Shown here piece after piece: positions 7,207 to 15,100 of a stretch of DNA of 39,345 bases. The DNA lies in NCBI GenBank assembly GCA_947246015.1, contig CAMXQE010000033.1, positions 1 through 39,345 of the forward strand, read 5' to 3'. Source of the stretch: an uncultured Lachnospiraceae bacterium. Its GTDB lineage: Bacteria; Bacillota; Clostridia; Lachnospirales; Lachnospiraceae. Position 1 is the stretch's first letter. Every line of letters begins with the position of its first letter. A program made the translations under genes and the position numbers. The notes below the pieces were generated by a model. It made no database searches and was not told the DNA's origin. It worked only from the letters and a program-made list of their open reading frames with translations.

Positions 7207-8622
7207 TCAAAGCTTAAAGCCGAAGTAACGAACTGCGTTATTGTAAGAAATATCCGTTACGATTTCAGATAAGGTATCCATATCGGAAGGAAATTCTCCG
7301 TTTTCAACCAGTTCTCCCATGAAATTGCACAGGATGCGCCGGAAGTATTCATGTCTGGCATAGGACAGGAAGCTTCTGGAATCCGTCAGCATACCTACGA
7401 AACCGGAAAGATTACCCAGGTTTGCGAGAGAGGTCAGCTGGTCGGTCATGCCCTGCTTGTGGTCATTGAACCACCATGCGCTTCCCTGTTGTATTTTAGC
7501 AACTGCGGTAGAATCCTGGAAGCAGCCGAGAATGGTGCCGATTGCAGCATTATCATTAGGATTCAGGCTGTAAATAATGGTCTTTGGCAGCGCTTTGTTT
7601 ACTTCCAGTGCATTTAAGAAATCAGCAGTCTGGGAAGACGGCGCATAATTATTGATGCAGTCGTAACCGGTGTCAGGACCGAGTTTTTCATACATAGTTC
7701 TGTTGTTATCGCGTTTCGTGCCATAGTGAAGCTGCATTACCCAGTTGCGCTTATTGTATTCAGTGCCTACGAAAAGCATGAAAGCAGTCTTGAATTTCAG
7801 TTCTTCCTCTTTGGTAATCACATCGCCGGAAGCAGCCTTTAACCTTTTGGCAAAAATAGCTTCGATTTCTTCATCGGAAGCAGGAGCGTACATAACATAT
7901 TCCAATGCATGGTCAGATACGCTGCATCCCATAGAAGCAAAGAAATCCATGCGTTTGCTAAGGGCTTCTTTTAAATCCTTGAAAGAATTTACTGCAACGC
8001 CGCTTGCTTCGGAAAGTTTGGACAGATAATCCAAATATTCGGGCTTTTCCAGATTCATGGCCTTGTCAGGGCGCCATGCGGGAAGAACCTGTACATCAAA
8101 AGAATCATCTTCCGCAATCTGCTTATGCCATTCCAGACTGTCTACCGGATCGTCCGTAGTGCAGATTAAGGTAACATTGGACTGTTTAATAAGGGAACGC
8201 ACGCTCATGGAAGGGTCTGCCAGCTTTTCATTGCAGAGGTTCCATACCTCTTCCGCCGTATTTTTATTCAGTACCCCGTTATAGCCGAAATAACGCTGGA
8301 GTTCCAGATGGCTCCAGTGGAAGAGCGGGTTGCCGATAGCTTTTCCAAGGACTTCTGCCCATTTAAAGAATTTCTCCTTATCGGGAGCATCCCCTGTTAT
8401 GTAATGCTCGTCGATGCCGCAGGAACGCATAAAGCGCCATTTATAGTGGTCGCCGCCCAGCCACACCTGCGTAATGTTCTCGAACTGTCTGTCCTGTGCG
8501 ATTTCCTGCGGATTGATATGGCAGTGGTAATCCAGAATAGGGGTTTTGGCCGCATATTCATGGTAAAGTGTCTGTGCGGTCGGACTGTTTAACAAAAAAT
8601 CTTTGTCCATAAAATTTTTCAT
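7207..8622 (-). CDS. uxaC: Glucuronate/galacturonate (uronate) isomerase
   Basis: UxaC converts D-glucuronate to fructuronate and D-galacturonate to tagaturonate, the first cytosolic step of hexuronate use. The start at 8622 (MKNFMDKDFLLNSP) has AAGGAGG upstream and gives 471 residues, the usual family length. A longer frame upstream adds 30 unsupported residues. Family marks include ILDYHCHINPQEIA near the N-terminus (metal-binding HxH), VWLGGDHYKWRFMRSCGI, and the C-terminal GFVGMLTDSRSFLSYARHEYFRRIL, which is characteristic of uronate isomerases. The gene lies downstream of the LacI-type regulator on the same strand with a 110-nt gap holding two small hairpins. It diverges from uxaB-uxaA-kdgK, which complete the pathway. 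A terminator follows. Confidence 0.96.
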   Translation of the reverse strand: MKNFMDKDFLLNSPTAQTLYHEYAAKTPILDYHCHINPQEIAQDRQFENITQVWLGGDHYKWRFMRSCGIDEHYITGDAPDKEKFFKWAEVLGKAIGNPLFHWSHLELQRYFGYNGVLNKNTAEEVWNLCNEKLADPSMSVRSLIKQSNVTLICTTDDPVDSLEWHKQIAEDDSFDVQVLPAWRPDKAMNLEKPEYLDYLSKLSEASGVAVNSFKDLKEALSKRMDFFASMGCSVSDHALEYVMYAPASDEEIEAIFAKRLKAASGDVITKEEELKFKTAFMLFVGTEYNKRNWVMQLHYGTKRDNNRTMYEKLGPDTGYDCINNYAPSSQTADFLNALEVNKALPKTIIYSLNPNDNAAIGTILGCFQDSTAVAKIQQGSAWWFNDHKQGMTDQLTSLANLGNLSGFVGMLTDSRSFLSYARHEYFRRILCNFMGELVENGEFPSDMDTLSEIVTDISYNNAVRYFGFKL

Positions 8623-8670
8623 TGGGGTATCCTCCTTCATGAATAAAATTAAAATAAATAATGAAATGAC

Positions 8671-8721
8671 GGATGCTGTGCAGAAGCCATCCTTATTTAA
8701 CAACGGATGCATTGGGCATCC
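8671..8721 (-). repeat. Two similar small hairpins between the LacI regulator and uxaC
   Basis: On the minus strand, AAGGATGCCCAATGCATCCG (rooted at 8705-8721, 6-bp perfect stem) is followed by AAGGATGG, 12 nt, then GCATCCG (8671-8692, weaker stem). Both share the AAGGATG...GCATCCG frame. They lie in the mRNA between the regulator stop and the uxaC ribosome site, so they may be processing or stability elements, or a weak attenuator. Function is not shown. Confidence 0.45.
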
Positions 8722-8732
8722 TTATGTTCGGT

Positions 8733-9743
8733 TCAGTAAGCGGTAGTGCCGCGTTTTACCAGTTCGCCGGAGAAAATGGTTTTCTGCGGCATTTCGCTGC
8801 CGTTCAAAGTGTCGATGAGCGTTTTTACCAGCTGCTGGCAGAGACTTTCCAAACGGTTATCTACAGAAGTCAGCTCCGGTTCGCTGCATATGGCAAGCAG
8901 TGAATTGTTATAACCGATGACGGATAAGTCCTCAGGAATGTGCAGATTGTTCAGTCTTGCATATTTCATGGCAGCAGTAGCAAGGAGGTCCTCCGAGGCG
9001 ATGACCGCATGGAAAGAAAGTCCTTTTTCCTTTAACTGATTCAAAAAGCGGCAGACGCCGTCTATGTCATCCCTTGCGCCGGGATAGAACTGCTGGTATT
9101 TCCTGTCCAAAGGCAAATCACGCAAAAGGTAGGCGGATTGAAATCCGGTCAGCTTCTTCATGCCGCTGTATGATTTGGAATTATACAGATAAAGGATATC
9201 CTTAATTCCGCTGTCAATCAGGCTTAAAGCCGTTTCCTGCATCGCCCTGAAATCGTCGCACAAAGTGCAGAAAACATTCGGGCAGTCAAAATCCGCATTC
9301 AGCAGCATGATTGGAACCTGCTGCGCGGCATCTCTTATATACTGATTATAGGATGTTTCCGCCTCCACAAAATTCGAGCCCACCATAATCACGCTGTCAA
9401 CCTTCTGTGAGATAATCAGATTAAGACAATTTTTCTTGCTTTCCAAATCGTAACCGGTACAGCATAAAATGGAATTATAACCGCCGGCACGCAGATTGCG
9501 TTCTATATAATAAATTGCTTTTGCAAGGTAAAGATCCGAGGAGTCGGCACAGAGAATTCCTATAGTATTCATGGAATTTAAGCCAAGCCCGCGCGCAAAT
9601 GCGTTAGGAGTGTAACCGCTCTGCTCAATGATATCCAGTACCTTTTTCTTTGTCTTGGGTGTTACATTCGTATTGCCGTTCAAAACGCGGGAAACGGTGG
9701 CAATGGAAACACCGGCCATTTTGGAAATGTCGTAAATGGTCAT
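8733..9743 (-). CDS. LacI-family transcriptional regulator of the hexuronate genes
   Basis: A 336-residue repressor of the LacI/GalR type. The N-terminal helix-turn-helix is MTIYDISKMAGVSIATVSRV, followed by the hinge helix (PNAFARGLG near residue 50). A periplasmic-binding-protein-like sensor domain starts at NTIGILCADSSDLYLAK and ends near KTIFSGELVKRGTTAY. GGAGG precedes the start. It sits between uxaC and the divergent uxaB-uxaA-kdgK operon, so it is the likely local repressor (UxuR/KdgR-like in role). The inducer is probably a uronate or 2-keto-3-deoxygluconate. Two palindromes in the divergent region are candidate operators, one inside the uxaB promoter. Family is certain; target and inducer are inferred. 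Confidence 0.93.
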   Translation of the reverse strand: MTIYDISKMAGVSIATVSRVLNGNTNVTPKTKKKVLDIIEQSGYTPNAFARGLGLNSMNTIGILCADSSDLYLAKAIYYIERNLRAGGYNSILCCTGYDLESKKNCLNLIISQKVDSVIMVGSNFVEAETSYNQYIRDAAQQVPIMLLNADFDCPNVFCTLCDDFRAMQETALSLIDSGIKDILYLYNSKSYSGMKKLTGFQSAYLLRDLPLDRKYQQFYPGARDDIDGVCRFLNQLKEKGLSFHAVIASEDLLATAAMKYARLNNLHIPEDLSVIGYNNSLLAICSEPELTSVDNRLESLCQQLVKTLIDTLNGSEMPQKTIFSGELVKRGTTAY

Positions 9744-9811
9744 TCAGGTCACCTCCTATTTTCAGACGTGAAACCTAACACATATTTTTTTCATAAGAAA
9801 TGAAACAATTG

Positions 9812-9825
9812 TGTAAATGGTTACA
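9812..9825. promoter_or_regulatory. Operator-like palindrome in the leader of the LacI-type gene
   Basis: TGTAA-ATGG-TTACA is a perfect inverted repeat with a 4-nt spacer. It lies about 11-24 nt downstream of the predicted start of the lacI-type transcript, a fitting position for autorepression. It differs in spacing from the CG-centred site at 9921-9936. Confidence 0.4.
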
Positions 9826-9842
9826 TTGAGTAATTCAAAGTT

Positions 9843-9871
9843 ATTATACAATACTAATTAATTAAATTCAA
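9843..9871 (-). promoter_or_regulatory. Sigma-70 promoter for lacI-type regulator (and uxaC)
   Basis: Read on the minus strand: TTGAAT (9871-9866), 17-nt spacer, perfect TATAAT (9848-9843). Predicted transcription start is near 9836, leaving a leader of about 90 nt. No separate strong promoter is visible before uxaC, so this probably drives both genes. Confidence 0.65.
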
Positions 9872-9909
9872 GAAATTTTTAAAAAGTATCGTAAATAGAC
9901 AAAAACCTA

Positions 9910-9938
9910 TTGACTATATTTGAAAAACGTTGTAAAAT
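9910..9938 (+). promoter_or_regulatory. uxaB-uxaA-kdgK promoter with embedded LacI-type operator
   Basis: TTGACT (9910-9915), 17-nt spacer, TAAAAT (9933-9938) is a strong promoter. Within the spacer and -10 lies TGAAAAACGTTGTAAA (9921-9936), centred on the AACGTT core (CG at 9928-9929) typical of LacI-family operators. A repressor bound there would block RNA polymerase directly. It is close to, but not a proper match for, the catabolite (cre) consensus. Confidence 0.65.
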
Positions 9939-10020
9939 TGTTGATGTAAGGGCTTTCATAAAGCCATGGACTTTCATTAAAATGTTTTATCAAAATATGG
10001 GAAGGGAAAGGTGCAGGAAA

Positions 10021-11487
10021 ATGGAATTGTTAAACAAAGCGTTGACGAAGAAGAAAGAGAGACCCGTGAAAGTATTGCAGTTTGGAGAGGGAAATTTTCT
10101 CCGCGGATTTGTAGACTATATGATAGATATCGCAAATGAGAAGGGATACTTTGACGGAGATATCGTACTGGTAAAACCGATTGAATTCGGAACTCTGGAC
10201 AGATTACATAATCAGGAATGCCAGTATACCGTTTCCTTAAGAGGAATCGTGGACGGCAAAGCTGCTGTGCAGAACCGTATTGTGACAAGCGTTACGGATG
10301 CGGTGGCTGCATGTGAAGAATATGAAAAATACAGCGCATATGCAAAACTGGATTCTCTCCGTTTCATCGTTTCCAATACGACAGAAGCCGGAATCGTATA
10401 TGACGATACGGACAGACTGGAAATGACTCCTCCTCACAGCTATCCGGGAAAACTTGCGAAATTCTTATATGAAAGATACAAACATTTTAACGGGGCAGCG
10501 GACAAGGGTCTGGTTATGCTTCCGGTAGAACTGATTGACGATAATGGAATCCATTTGAAGGAATGTGTCATGAAGCTGGCTGATTTATGGCAGCTGGAGG
10601 ACGGCTTTAAGACATGGCTGAATGAAGCATGTGTATTCTGCTCTACGTTAGTAGACCGCATTATAACCGGATATCCCAAGGATGAAGATAAGGAACTTTG
10701 GGAGCAGTTCGGTTATGAAGATAATCTGATTGTAACAGGTGAGCCTTTTGCACTTTGGGTTATCGAGAGTGAGAAAGATATTTCCGACGAACTTCCCCTT
10801 GTGAAAGCAGGACTTCCCGTTATCTTTACGGATAATCAGAAACCTTATAAGCAGAGAAAAGTCCGGATACTCAACGGTGCGCACACATCATTCGTGCTTG
10901 CATCCTACCTTGCCGGCAATGATTATGTGCTTCAGTCCATGGAAGATAAGCTGGTATATGATTTCATGTATCATACCATTTACGATGAAGTCATTCCGAC
11001 CCTTACGCTTCCGGAAAAGGAACTGAAGGATTTTGCAGAAGCGGTTGTTACGAGGTTCAACAATCCTTATGTAAAACACGCACTGTTATCCATTGCCCTC
11101 AATTCCGTATCCAAATGGCGTGCAAGATGTATGCCCAGCTTCCTCGGCTATGTGGAAAATACAGGGAAACTGCCGGAACACCTTACCTTCTCCATTGCAG
11201 CGCTGATGGCGTTCTATACGGGCAGCGAAATCAGGGATAAGGCATTGATTGGCAAGCGCGGCGAAGAAGAATACAAGATTCTGGATGACGAAGCAGTGCT
11301 TCAGTTCTTTGCCGAAAACAGCGCAAAGGAAACGGAAGAGTTCGTAAAACTGTTCTTATCCAACGAAGAATTCTTTGGACAGGATCTGACCAAAGTAGAC
11401 GGATTGACGGCTCAGGTTACTGCTTATCTGAACGAGATAAAGGAACTGGGTATGCGTGGCGCTATGGAAAAGAATTTTGCAAAATAG
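10021..11487 (+). CDS. uxaB: Tagaturonate reductase (altronate oxidoreductase)
   Basis: UxaB reduces tagaturonate to D-altronate with NADH in the galacturonate branch. The start at ATG 10021 gives MELLNKALTKKK and 488 residues, close to the E. coli enzyme. The 111-nt in-frame extension upstream overlaps the promoter and is rejected. The N-terminal Rossmann region has VLQFGEGNFLRGFVDYMID, the hallmark of the mannitol dehydrogenase superfamily. The C-terminal domain carries KVRILNGAHTSFVLASYLAGND, with the family's catalytic Lys-Asn-His set. It is first in an operon with uxaA 9 nt downstream. No separate uxuA/uxuB-type pair for glucuronate is seen in this window, although UxaC can accept glucuronate. 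Confidence 0.94.
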   Translation: MELLNKALTKKKERPVKVLQFGEGNFLRGFVDYMIDIANEKGYFDGDIVLVKPIEFGTLDRLHNQECQYTVSLRGIVDGKAAVQNRIVTSVTDAVAACEEYEKYSAYAKLDSLRFIVSNTTEAGIVYDDTDRLEMTPPHSYPGKLAKFLYERYKHFNGAADKGLVMLPVELIDDNGIHLKECVMKLADLWQLEDGFKTWLNEACVFCSTLVDRIITGYPKDEDKELWEQFGYEDNLIVTGEPFALWVIESEKDISDELPLVKAGLPVIFTDNQKPYKQRKVRILNGAHTSFVLASYLAGNDYVLQSMEDKLVYDFMYHTIYDEVIPTLTLPEKELKDFAEAVVTRFNNPYVKHALLSIALNSVSKWRARCMPSFLGYVENTGKLPEHLTFSIAALMAFYTGSEIRDKALIGKRGEEEYKILDDEAVLQFFAENSAKETEEFVKLFLSNEEFFGQDLTKVDGLTAQVTAYLNEIKELGMRGAMEKNFAK

Positions 11488-11496
11488 GAGAAGCAT

Positions 11497-12978
11497 ATGG
11501 CAAAGATCATTAAAATCCATAAAGATGATAATGTGGCAGTAGCAATAGAAGAATTGAAAAAAGGGGATAAGTTTACAGTAAACGGCGAAGAGCTGGAGGC
11601 TGTAACGGATGTCCCCGCAGGACATAAAGTGGCGCTTTGTGACATGGAGGAGAAAACCCCGGTCACAAAGTATGGATGCCCGATTGGGTATACCACAGCG
11701 AATGTGGCAAAAGGCGAATGGATTCATACCCACAATGTAAAAACCGGTTTGGGCGATTTGCTTACTTACAGCTATGAGCCGGTGGGCGCGAAGCTGGAAG
11801 CGGCGGAAAAAGCATATTTTATGGGATTTGAACGGGACGGCGGAAAAGTCGGCGTCCGGAATGAAATATGGATTATCCCGACTGTCGGCTGTGTAAATAA
11901 TATCGCTACGGCGATGGCAAAACAAGCGGCATCCCTTGTGAAAGGAAGCGTGGAAGATGTGGTGGCATTTCCGCATCCCTACGGATGTTCACAGATGGGG
12001 GACGACCAGGAACATACAAGACAGATTCTTGCCGATTTGGTCAACCATCCCAATGCAGGCGGTGTGCTCGTATTAGGGCTTGGCTGTGAAAACAGCAATA
12101 TTGACGAATTGAAAAAGTATATCGGTGCATATGATGAAAAGCGGGTGAAATTCCTGGTCTGCCAGGAGAGTGACGACGAGATGGCGGACGGGCTGCAGCT
12201 TATCGGGGAGTTGATTGAGCAGGCATCTTCGTTAGAACGTACGGAAATCAGTGCGGAAAAACTCATTATCGGACTGAAGTGCGGAGGAAGTGACGGATTT
12301 TCCGGCATTACGGCTAACCCGCTGGTAGGAAGGTTTTCCGATATGCTGATTGGCAGAGGCGGAACGACCATCCTTACGGAAGTGCCGGAAATGTTCGGTG
12401 CGGAAACCCTGCTTATGAACCGCTGTGAAACCGAGGAACTTTTCCACAAAACGGTAGATTTAATTAATGATTTCAAAAATTATTTTAAGAGCCATAACCA
12501 GACCATTTATGAAAATCCTTCTCCGGGAAATAAAAAGGGCGGCATTTCCACATTGGAAGATAAGTCTTTGGGCTGTACGCAGAAATCCGGTTCCGCTCCG
12601 GTAAAAGGAGTGCTTTCTTACGGTGAAACCGTAAAAGAAGCGGGACTGAATCTGCTCAGTGCACCGGGTAATGATTTGGTGGCTGCTACTGCACTGGCGG
12701 CAGCAGGGGCGCACATTGTCCTGTTCACGACGGGAAGAGGAACACCGTTCGCTTCTCCGGTTCCTACGGTGAAGATATCCAGTAATTCCAGGATTGCCGG
12801 AAAGAAGAGCGGATGGATTGATTTCAATGCAGGCGTACTGACCGAAGGAGAAGACATGGATTCCACGGCAGAACGGTTCTTTCAGTATGTGCTGGAAGTA
12901 GCATCGGGAAAACAGGTAAGGAGCGAGGAAGCGGGCTTCCACGACATGGCAATCTTCAAACAGGGCGTGACTTTATAA
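11497..12978 (+). CDS. uxaA: Altronate dehydratase
   Basis: UxaA dehydrates D-altronate to 2-keto-3-deoxy-D-gluconate using a metal ion. The 493-residue protein has both expected parts: an N-terminal SAF-type domain (about 1-95, including GHKVALCDMEEKTPVTKYGCPIG) and the long C-terminal galactarate/altronate dehydratase domain. Recognisable segments are GFERDGGKVGVRNEIWIIPTVGCVN, HPYGCSQMGDDQEHTRQIL, LGLGCENSNID and GLKCGGSDGFSGITANP. Fusion of the two domains in one chain is normal for UxaA. AGGAGA precedes the start. It lies 9 nt after uxaB and 40 nt before kdgK. Confidence 0.96.
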   Translation: MAKIIKIHKDDNVAVAIEELKKGDKFTVNGEELEAVTDVPAGHKVALCDMEEKTPVTKYGCPIGYTTANVAKGEWIHTHNVKTGLGDLLTYSYEPVGAKLEAAEKAYFMGFERDGGKVGVRNEIWIIPTVGCVNNIATAMAKQAASLVKGSVEDVVAFPHPYGCSQMGDDQEHTRQILADLVNHPNAGGVLVLGLGCENSNIDELKKYIGAYDEKRVKFLVCQESDDEMADGLQLIGELIEQASSLERTEISAEKLIIGLKCGGSDGFSGITANPLVGRFSDMLIGRGGTTILTEVPEMFGAETLLMNRCETEELFHKTVDLINDFKNYFKSHNQTIYENPSPGNKKGGISTLEDKSLGCTQKSGSAPVKGVLSYGETVKEAGLNLLSAPGNDLVAATALAAAGAHIVLFTTGRGTPFASPVPTVKISSNSRIAGKKSGWIDFNAGVLTEGEDMDSTAERFFQYVLEVASGKQVRSEEAGFHDMAIFKQGVTL

Positions 12979-13018
12979 GCATAAAAGGTATTTTACAGAA
13001 AGGTATGGAAAAACAACA

Positions 13019-14044
13019 ATGGCAAAAAAAACAGTAACATTTGGTGAAATTATGTTGAGACTGGCGCCGGAAGGCTATTACCGCTTCGTACAGGCAGAAA
13101 GCTATGGTGCGACTTACGGCGGCGGAGAAGCGAACGTGTCCGTTTCTCTGGCAAATTACGGATTGGAGTCCAGCTTCGTAACCAAGCTTCCCGCACATGA
13201 AATCGGACAGGCGGGCGTGAATTCCTTAAGGAAGTTCGGCGTAGATACTTCCCATATTGTCAGGGGCGGCAGCCGTGTAGGTATTTATTTCCTTGAAAAA
13301 GGCGCTTCCCAAAGACCTTCCAAGGTTATTTATGACCGTGCCGGTTCTTCCATCGCGGAAGCAGTCAAAGCTGATTTCAACTGGGATGAAATTTTTGAAG
13401 GTGCAGACTGGTTCCACTTTACGGGCATTACCCCCGCTCTTGGCGACAACGTGGCAGAAATCTGTCTGGAAGCATGTAAGAAAGCGAAAGAAAAGGGCAT
13501 TACGGTAAGCTGTGACTTAAATTACAGAAATAAACTGTGGAGCAAGGAAAAAGCAGGGGAAGTCATGGGTGAGCTTTGCAAGTATGTGGACGTTTGCATT
13601 GCAAACGAGGAAGATGCAGGAGATGTTTTCGGCATCAAGGCAGCGGATACCGATGTAACCAGCGGGAAAGTGAACCATGAAGGATACAAGGATGTAGCGA
13701 AGCAGCTTGCAGACCGCTTTGGTTTCAAGAAAGTTGCAATCACTTTAAGGGAGTCCATTTCCGCCAATGACAATAACTGGGCAGCCATGCTTTATACAGA
13801 TGGCGAATATTATTTCAGCAAGAAATACACCATGCACATTGTAGACCGTGTAGGCGGCGGAGATTCTTTCGGAGCCGGATTGATTTATGCATGTCTGAAT
13901 GATATGGGCGCACAGGATACCATTGAGTTTGCGGTAGCGGCAAGCTGCCTGAAACACAGTATCGAAGGCGACTTCAATCAGGTATCTGTAGATGAAGTGA
14001 AAAAACTGGCAGGCGGGGATGCATCCGGCAGGGTACAGCGTTAG
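13019..14044 (+). CDS. kdgK: PfkB-family sugar kinase, likely 2-keto-3-deoxygluconate kinase
   Basis: It phosphorylates 2-keto-3-deoxygluconate to KDPG with ATP. The 341-residue ribokinase-fold protein begins MAKKTVTFGEIMLRLAPEG, has the substrate-lid motif YGGGEANVSVSLANYG, the mid-chain SCDLNYRNKLW, and the PfkB signature DRVGGGDSFGAGL with the catalytic Asp. Position directly behind uxaA gives the substrate. The expected next enzyme, KDPG aldolase (eda/kdgA), is not in the window and must be elsewhere. Family is certain; KDG as substrate rests on the operon. Confidence 0.9.
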   Translation: MAKKTVTFGEIMLRLAPEGYYRFVQAESYGATYGGGEANVSVSLANYGLESSFVTKLPAHEIGQAGVNSLRKFGVDTSHIVRGGSRVGIYFLEKGASQRPSKVIYDRAGSSIAEAVKADFNWDEIFEGADWFHFTGITPALGDNVAEICLEACKKAKEKGITVSCDLNYRNKLWSKEKAGEVMGELCKYVDVCIANEEDAGDVFGIKAADTDVTSGKVNHEGYKDVAKQLADRFGFKKVAITLRESISANDNNWAAMLYTDGEYYFSKKYTMHIVDRVGGGDSFGAGLIYACLNDMGAQDTIEFAVAASCLKHSIEGDFNQVSVDEVKKLAGGDASGRVQR

Positions 14045-14105
14045 TTGTACATCCGTCATTAAAAAATAGTTTCTCCTAAAAATTATATATATGATAGTCT
14101 TGGTT

Positions 14106-14134
14106 AGGTAGAGGGTGGTATTCACCCTCTATCT
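14106..14134 (+). other. Stem-loop between kdgK and the TIM-barrel gene
   Basis: Stem of about 12 bp built on TAGAGGGTG / CACCCTCTA with a 5-nt loop. No T run follows on the plus strand, so it is not a standard intrinsic terminator. It may be an RNA processing or stability element after kdgK. The rest of the 190-nt gap (14045-14234) shows only A/T-rich stretches and the next ribosome site. Confidence 0.4.
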
Positions 14135-14234
14135 TGCTAATGAGGATGAGGGGCGACGCTTCCGGACATCCTGTAGTTTGGTTTTTATGTGTATTTTGAA
14201 TGGGGTTAAAAAAATTTATTATGGAGGTATGTAT

Positions 14235-15071
14235 ATGCAGTTAGGGATTCGTTTACATGATATTGCTAAGGGGACTTTGGAGGAGCGCCTGGCGATTGCG
14301 AAGGAGCAGGGGTTTGCGTGCGGGCATCTGGCGCTTTCCAAGGTGATTGATGAGTACAGTACGGCTGACAGTGCGCTGACGCCCGGTTATGCTATGTATC
14401 TGAAAAAGCTGTTTGCAAAATATGATATTGATGTGGCCGTGCTTGGCTGTTATCTGAATCTGGCCAATCCCAATGAACAGAAACTGAAGGAGACGCAAGA
14501 GCGTTATAAAGCGCATATCCGCTTTGCATCGCTGCTTGGCTGCGGTGTGGTGGGTACTGAGACAGGGGCGCCCAATGAGACTTATTCTTATGAGGAAGCC
14601 TGTCATAGTGAAGAAGCATTGCAGATTTTTATTAAGAATGTAACGCCTGTAGTGCGTTACGCGGAGCAGATGGGTGTCATTTTTGCCATTGAGCCGGTAT
14701 TTAAGCATATTGTATATAATCCGGCGCGGGCAAGGAAAGTTCTGGATGCTATAAATTCCCCGAACTTACAGATTATTCTGGACCCTGTGAATATGCTGGA
14801 TATCAGTAATTATAAGGAACAGAAGGAAATTGTGAAGGAAGCGGTGGAACTGTTGGGAAAAGAAGTCGCCGTGGTGCATATTAAAGATTATCAGGCAGCA
14901 GACGGCAAACTGAAATCGGTAGCGGCGGGTACCGGAGAGATGGATTATTCGGATTTGATACAGTTCATGAAAAAAGAAAAACCATATATTCATGCAACAC
15001 TGGAAGATACGGTGCCGGATAATGCGGTGGCAGCAAGGAAACATATTCAGAAACTTTGGGATGAAGCGTAG
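14235..15071 (+). CDS. Xylose-isomerase-like TIM-barrel protein (sugar phosphate isomerase/epimerase family)
   Basis: The start is ATG 14235, 7 nt after GGAGG (14223-14227). The in-frame ATG at 14229 is too close to that site. The 278-residue protein fits the AP-endonuclease-2/xylose-isomerase-like barrel: it begins LGIRLHDIAKGT, has LGCGVVGTETGAPN mid-chain, then FAIEPVFKHIVYNP (metal Glu), QIILDPVNMLD (Asp), VAVVHIKDY (His) and HATLEDT near the end. Together these give the usual Glu/Asp/His metal site. Substrate is unknown. Location after the uronate genes and before a pectin esterase suggests isomerisation or epimerisation of a uronate- or pectin-derived sugar acid. That is inference only. 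Confidence 0.8.
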   Translation: MQLGIRLHDIAKGTLEERLAIAKEQGFACGHLALSKVIDEYSTADSALTPGYAMYLKKLFAKYDIDVAVLGCYLNLANPNEQKLKETQERYKAHIRFASLLGCGVVGTETGAPNETYSYEEACHSEEALQIFIKNVTPVVRYAEQMGVIFAIEPVFKHIVYNPARARKVLDAINSPNLQIILDPVNMLDISNYKEQKEIVKEAVELLGKEVAVVHIKDYQAADGKLKSVAAGTGEMDYSDLIQFMKKEKPYIHATLEDTVPDNAVAARKHIQKLWDEA

Positions 15072-15100
15072 GCTTCTCCCAAAGTTCTGAGGAAACTATA

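Noticed and set aside
9921..9936. Catabolite-repression (cre) site at the uxaB promoter
   Set aside because: The cre consensus needs six defined positions before the CG; here the TG is one base too far away, so a local LacI-type operator is more likely.
9910..10020. N-terminal extension of uxaB from a TTG at 9910
   Set aside because: These bases hold the uxaB promoter and operator; the ribosome site and family alignment support ATG 10021.
11356..11976. Minus-strand frame of 206 codons across the uxaB-uxaA junction
   Set aside because: It spans the junction of two solid genes, including their ribosome site, with no domain or start signal of its own.
14106..14134. Intrinsic terminator after kdgK
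   Set aside because: The stem is good but no T run follows on the plus strand, so it is recorded only as a stem-loop.
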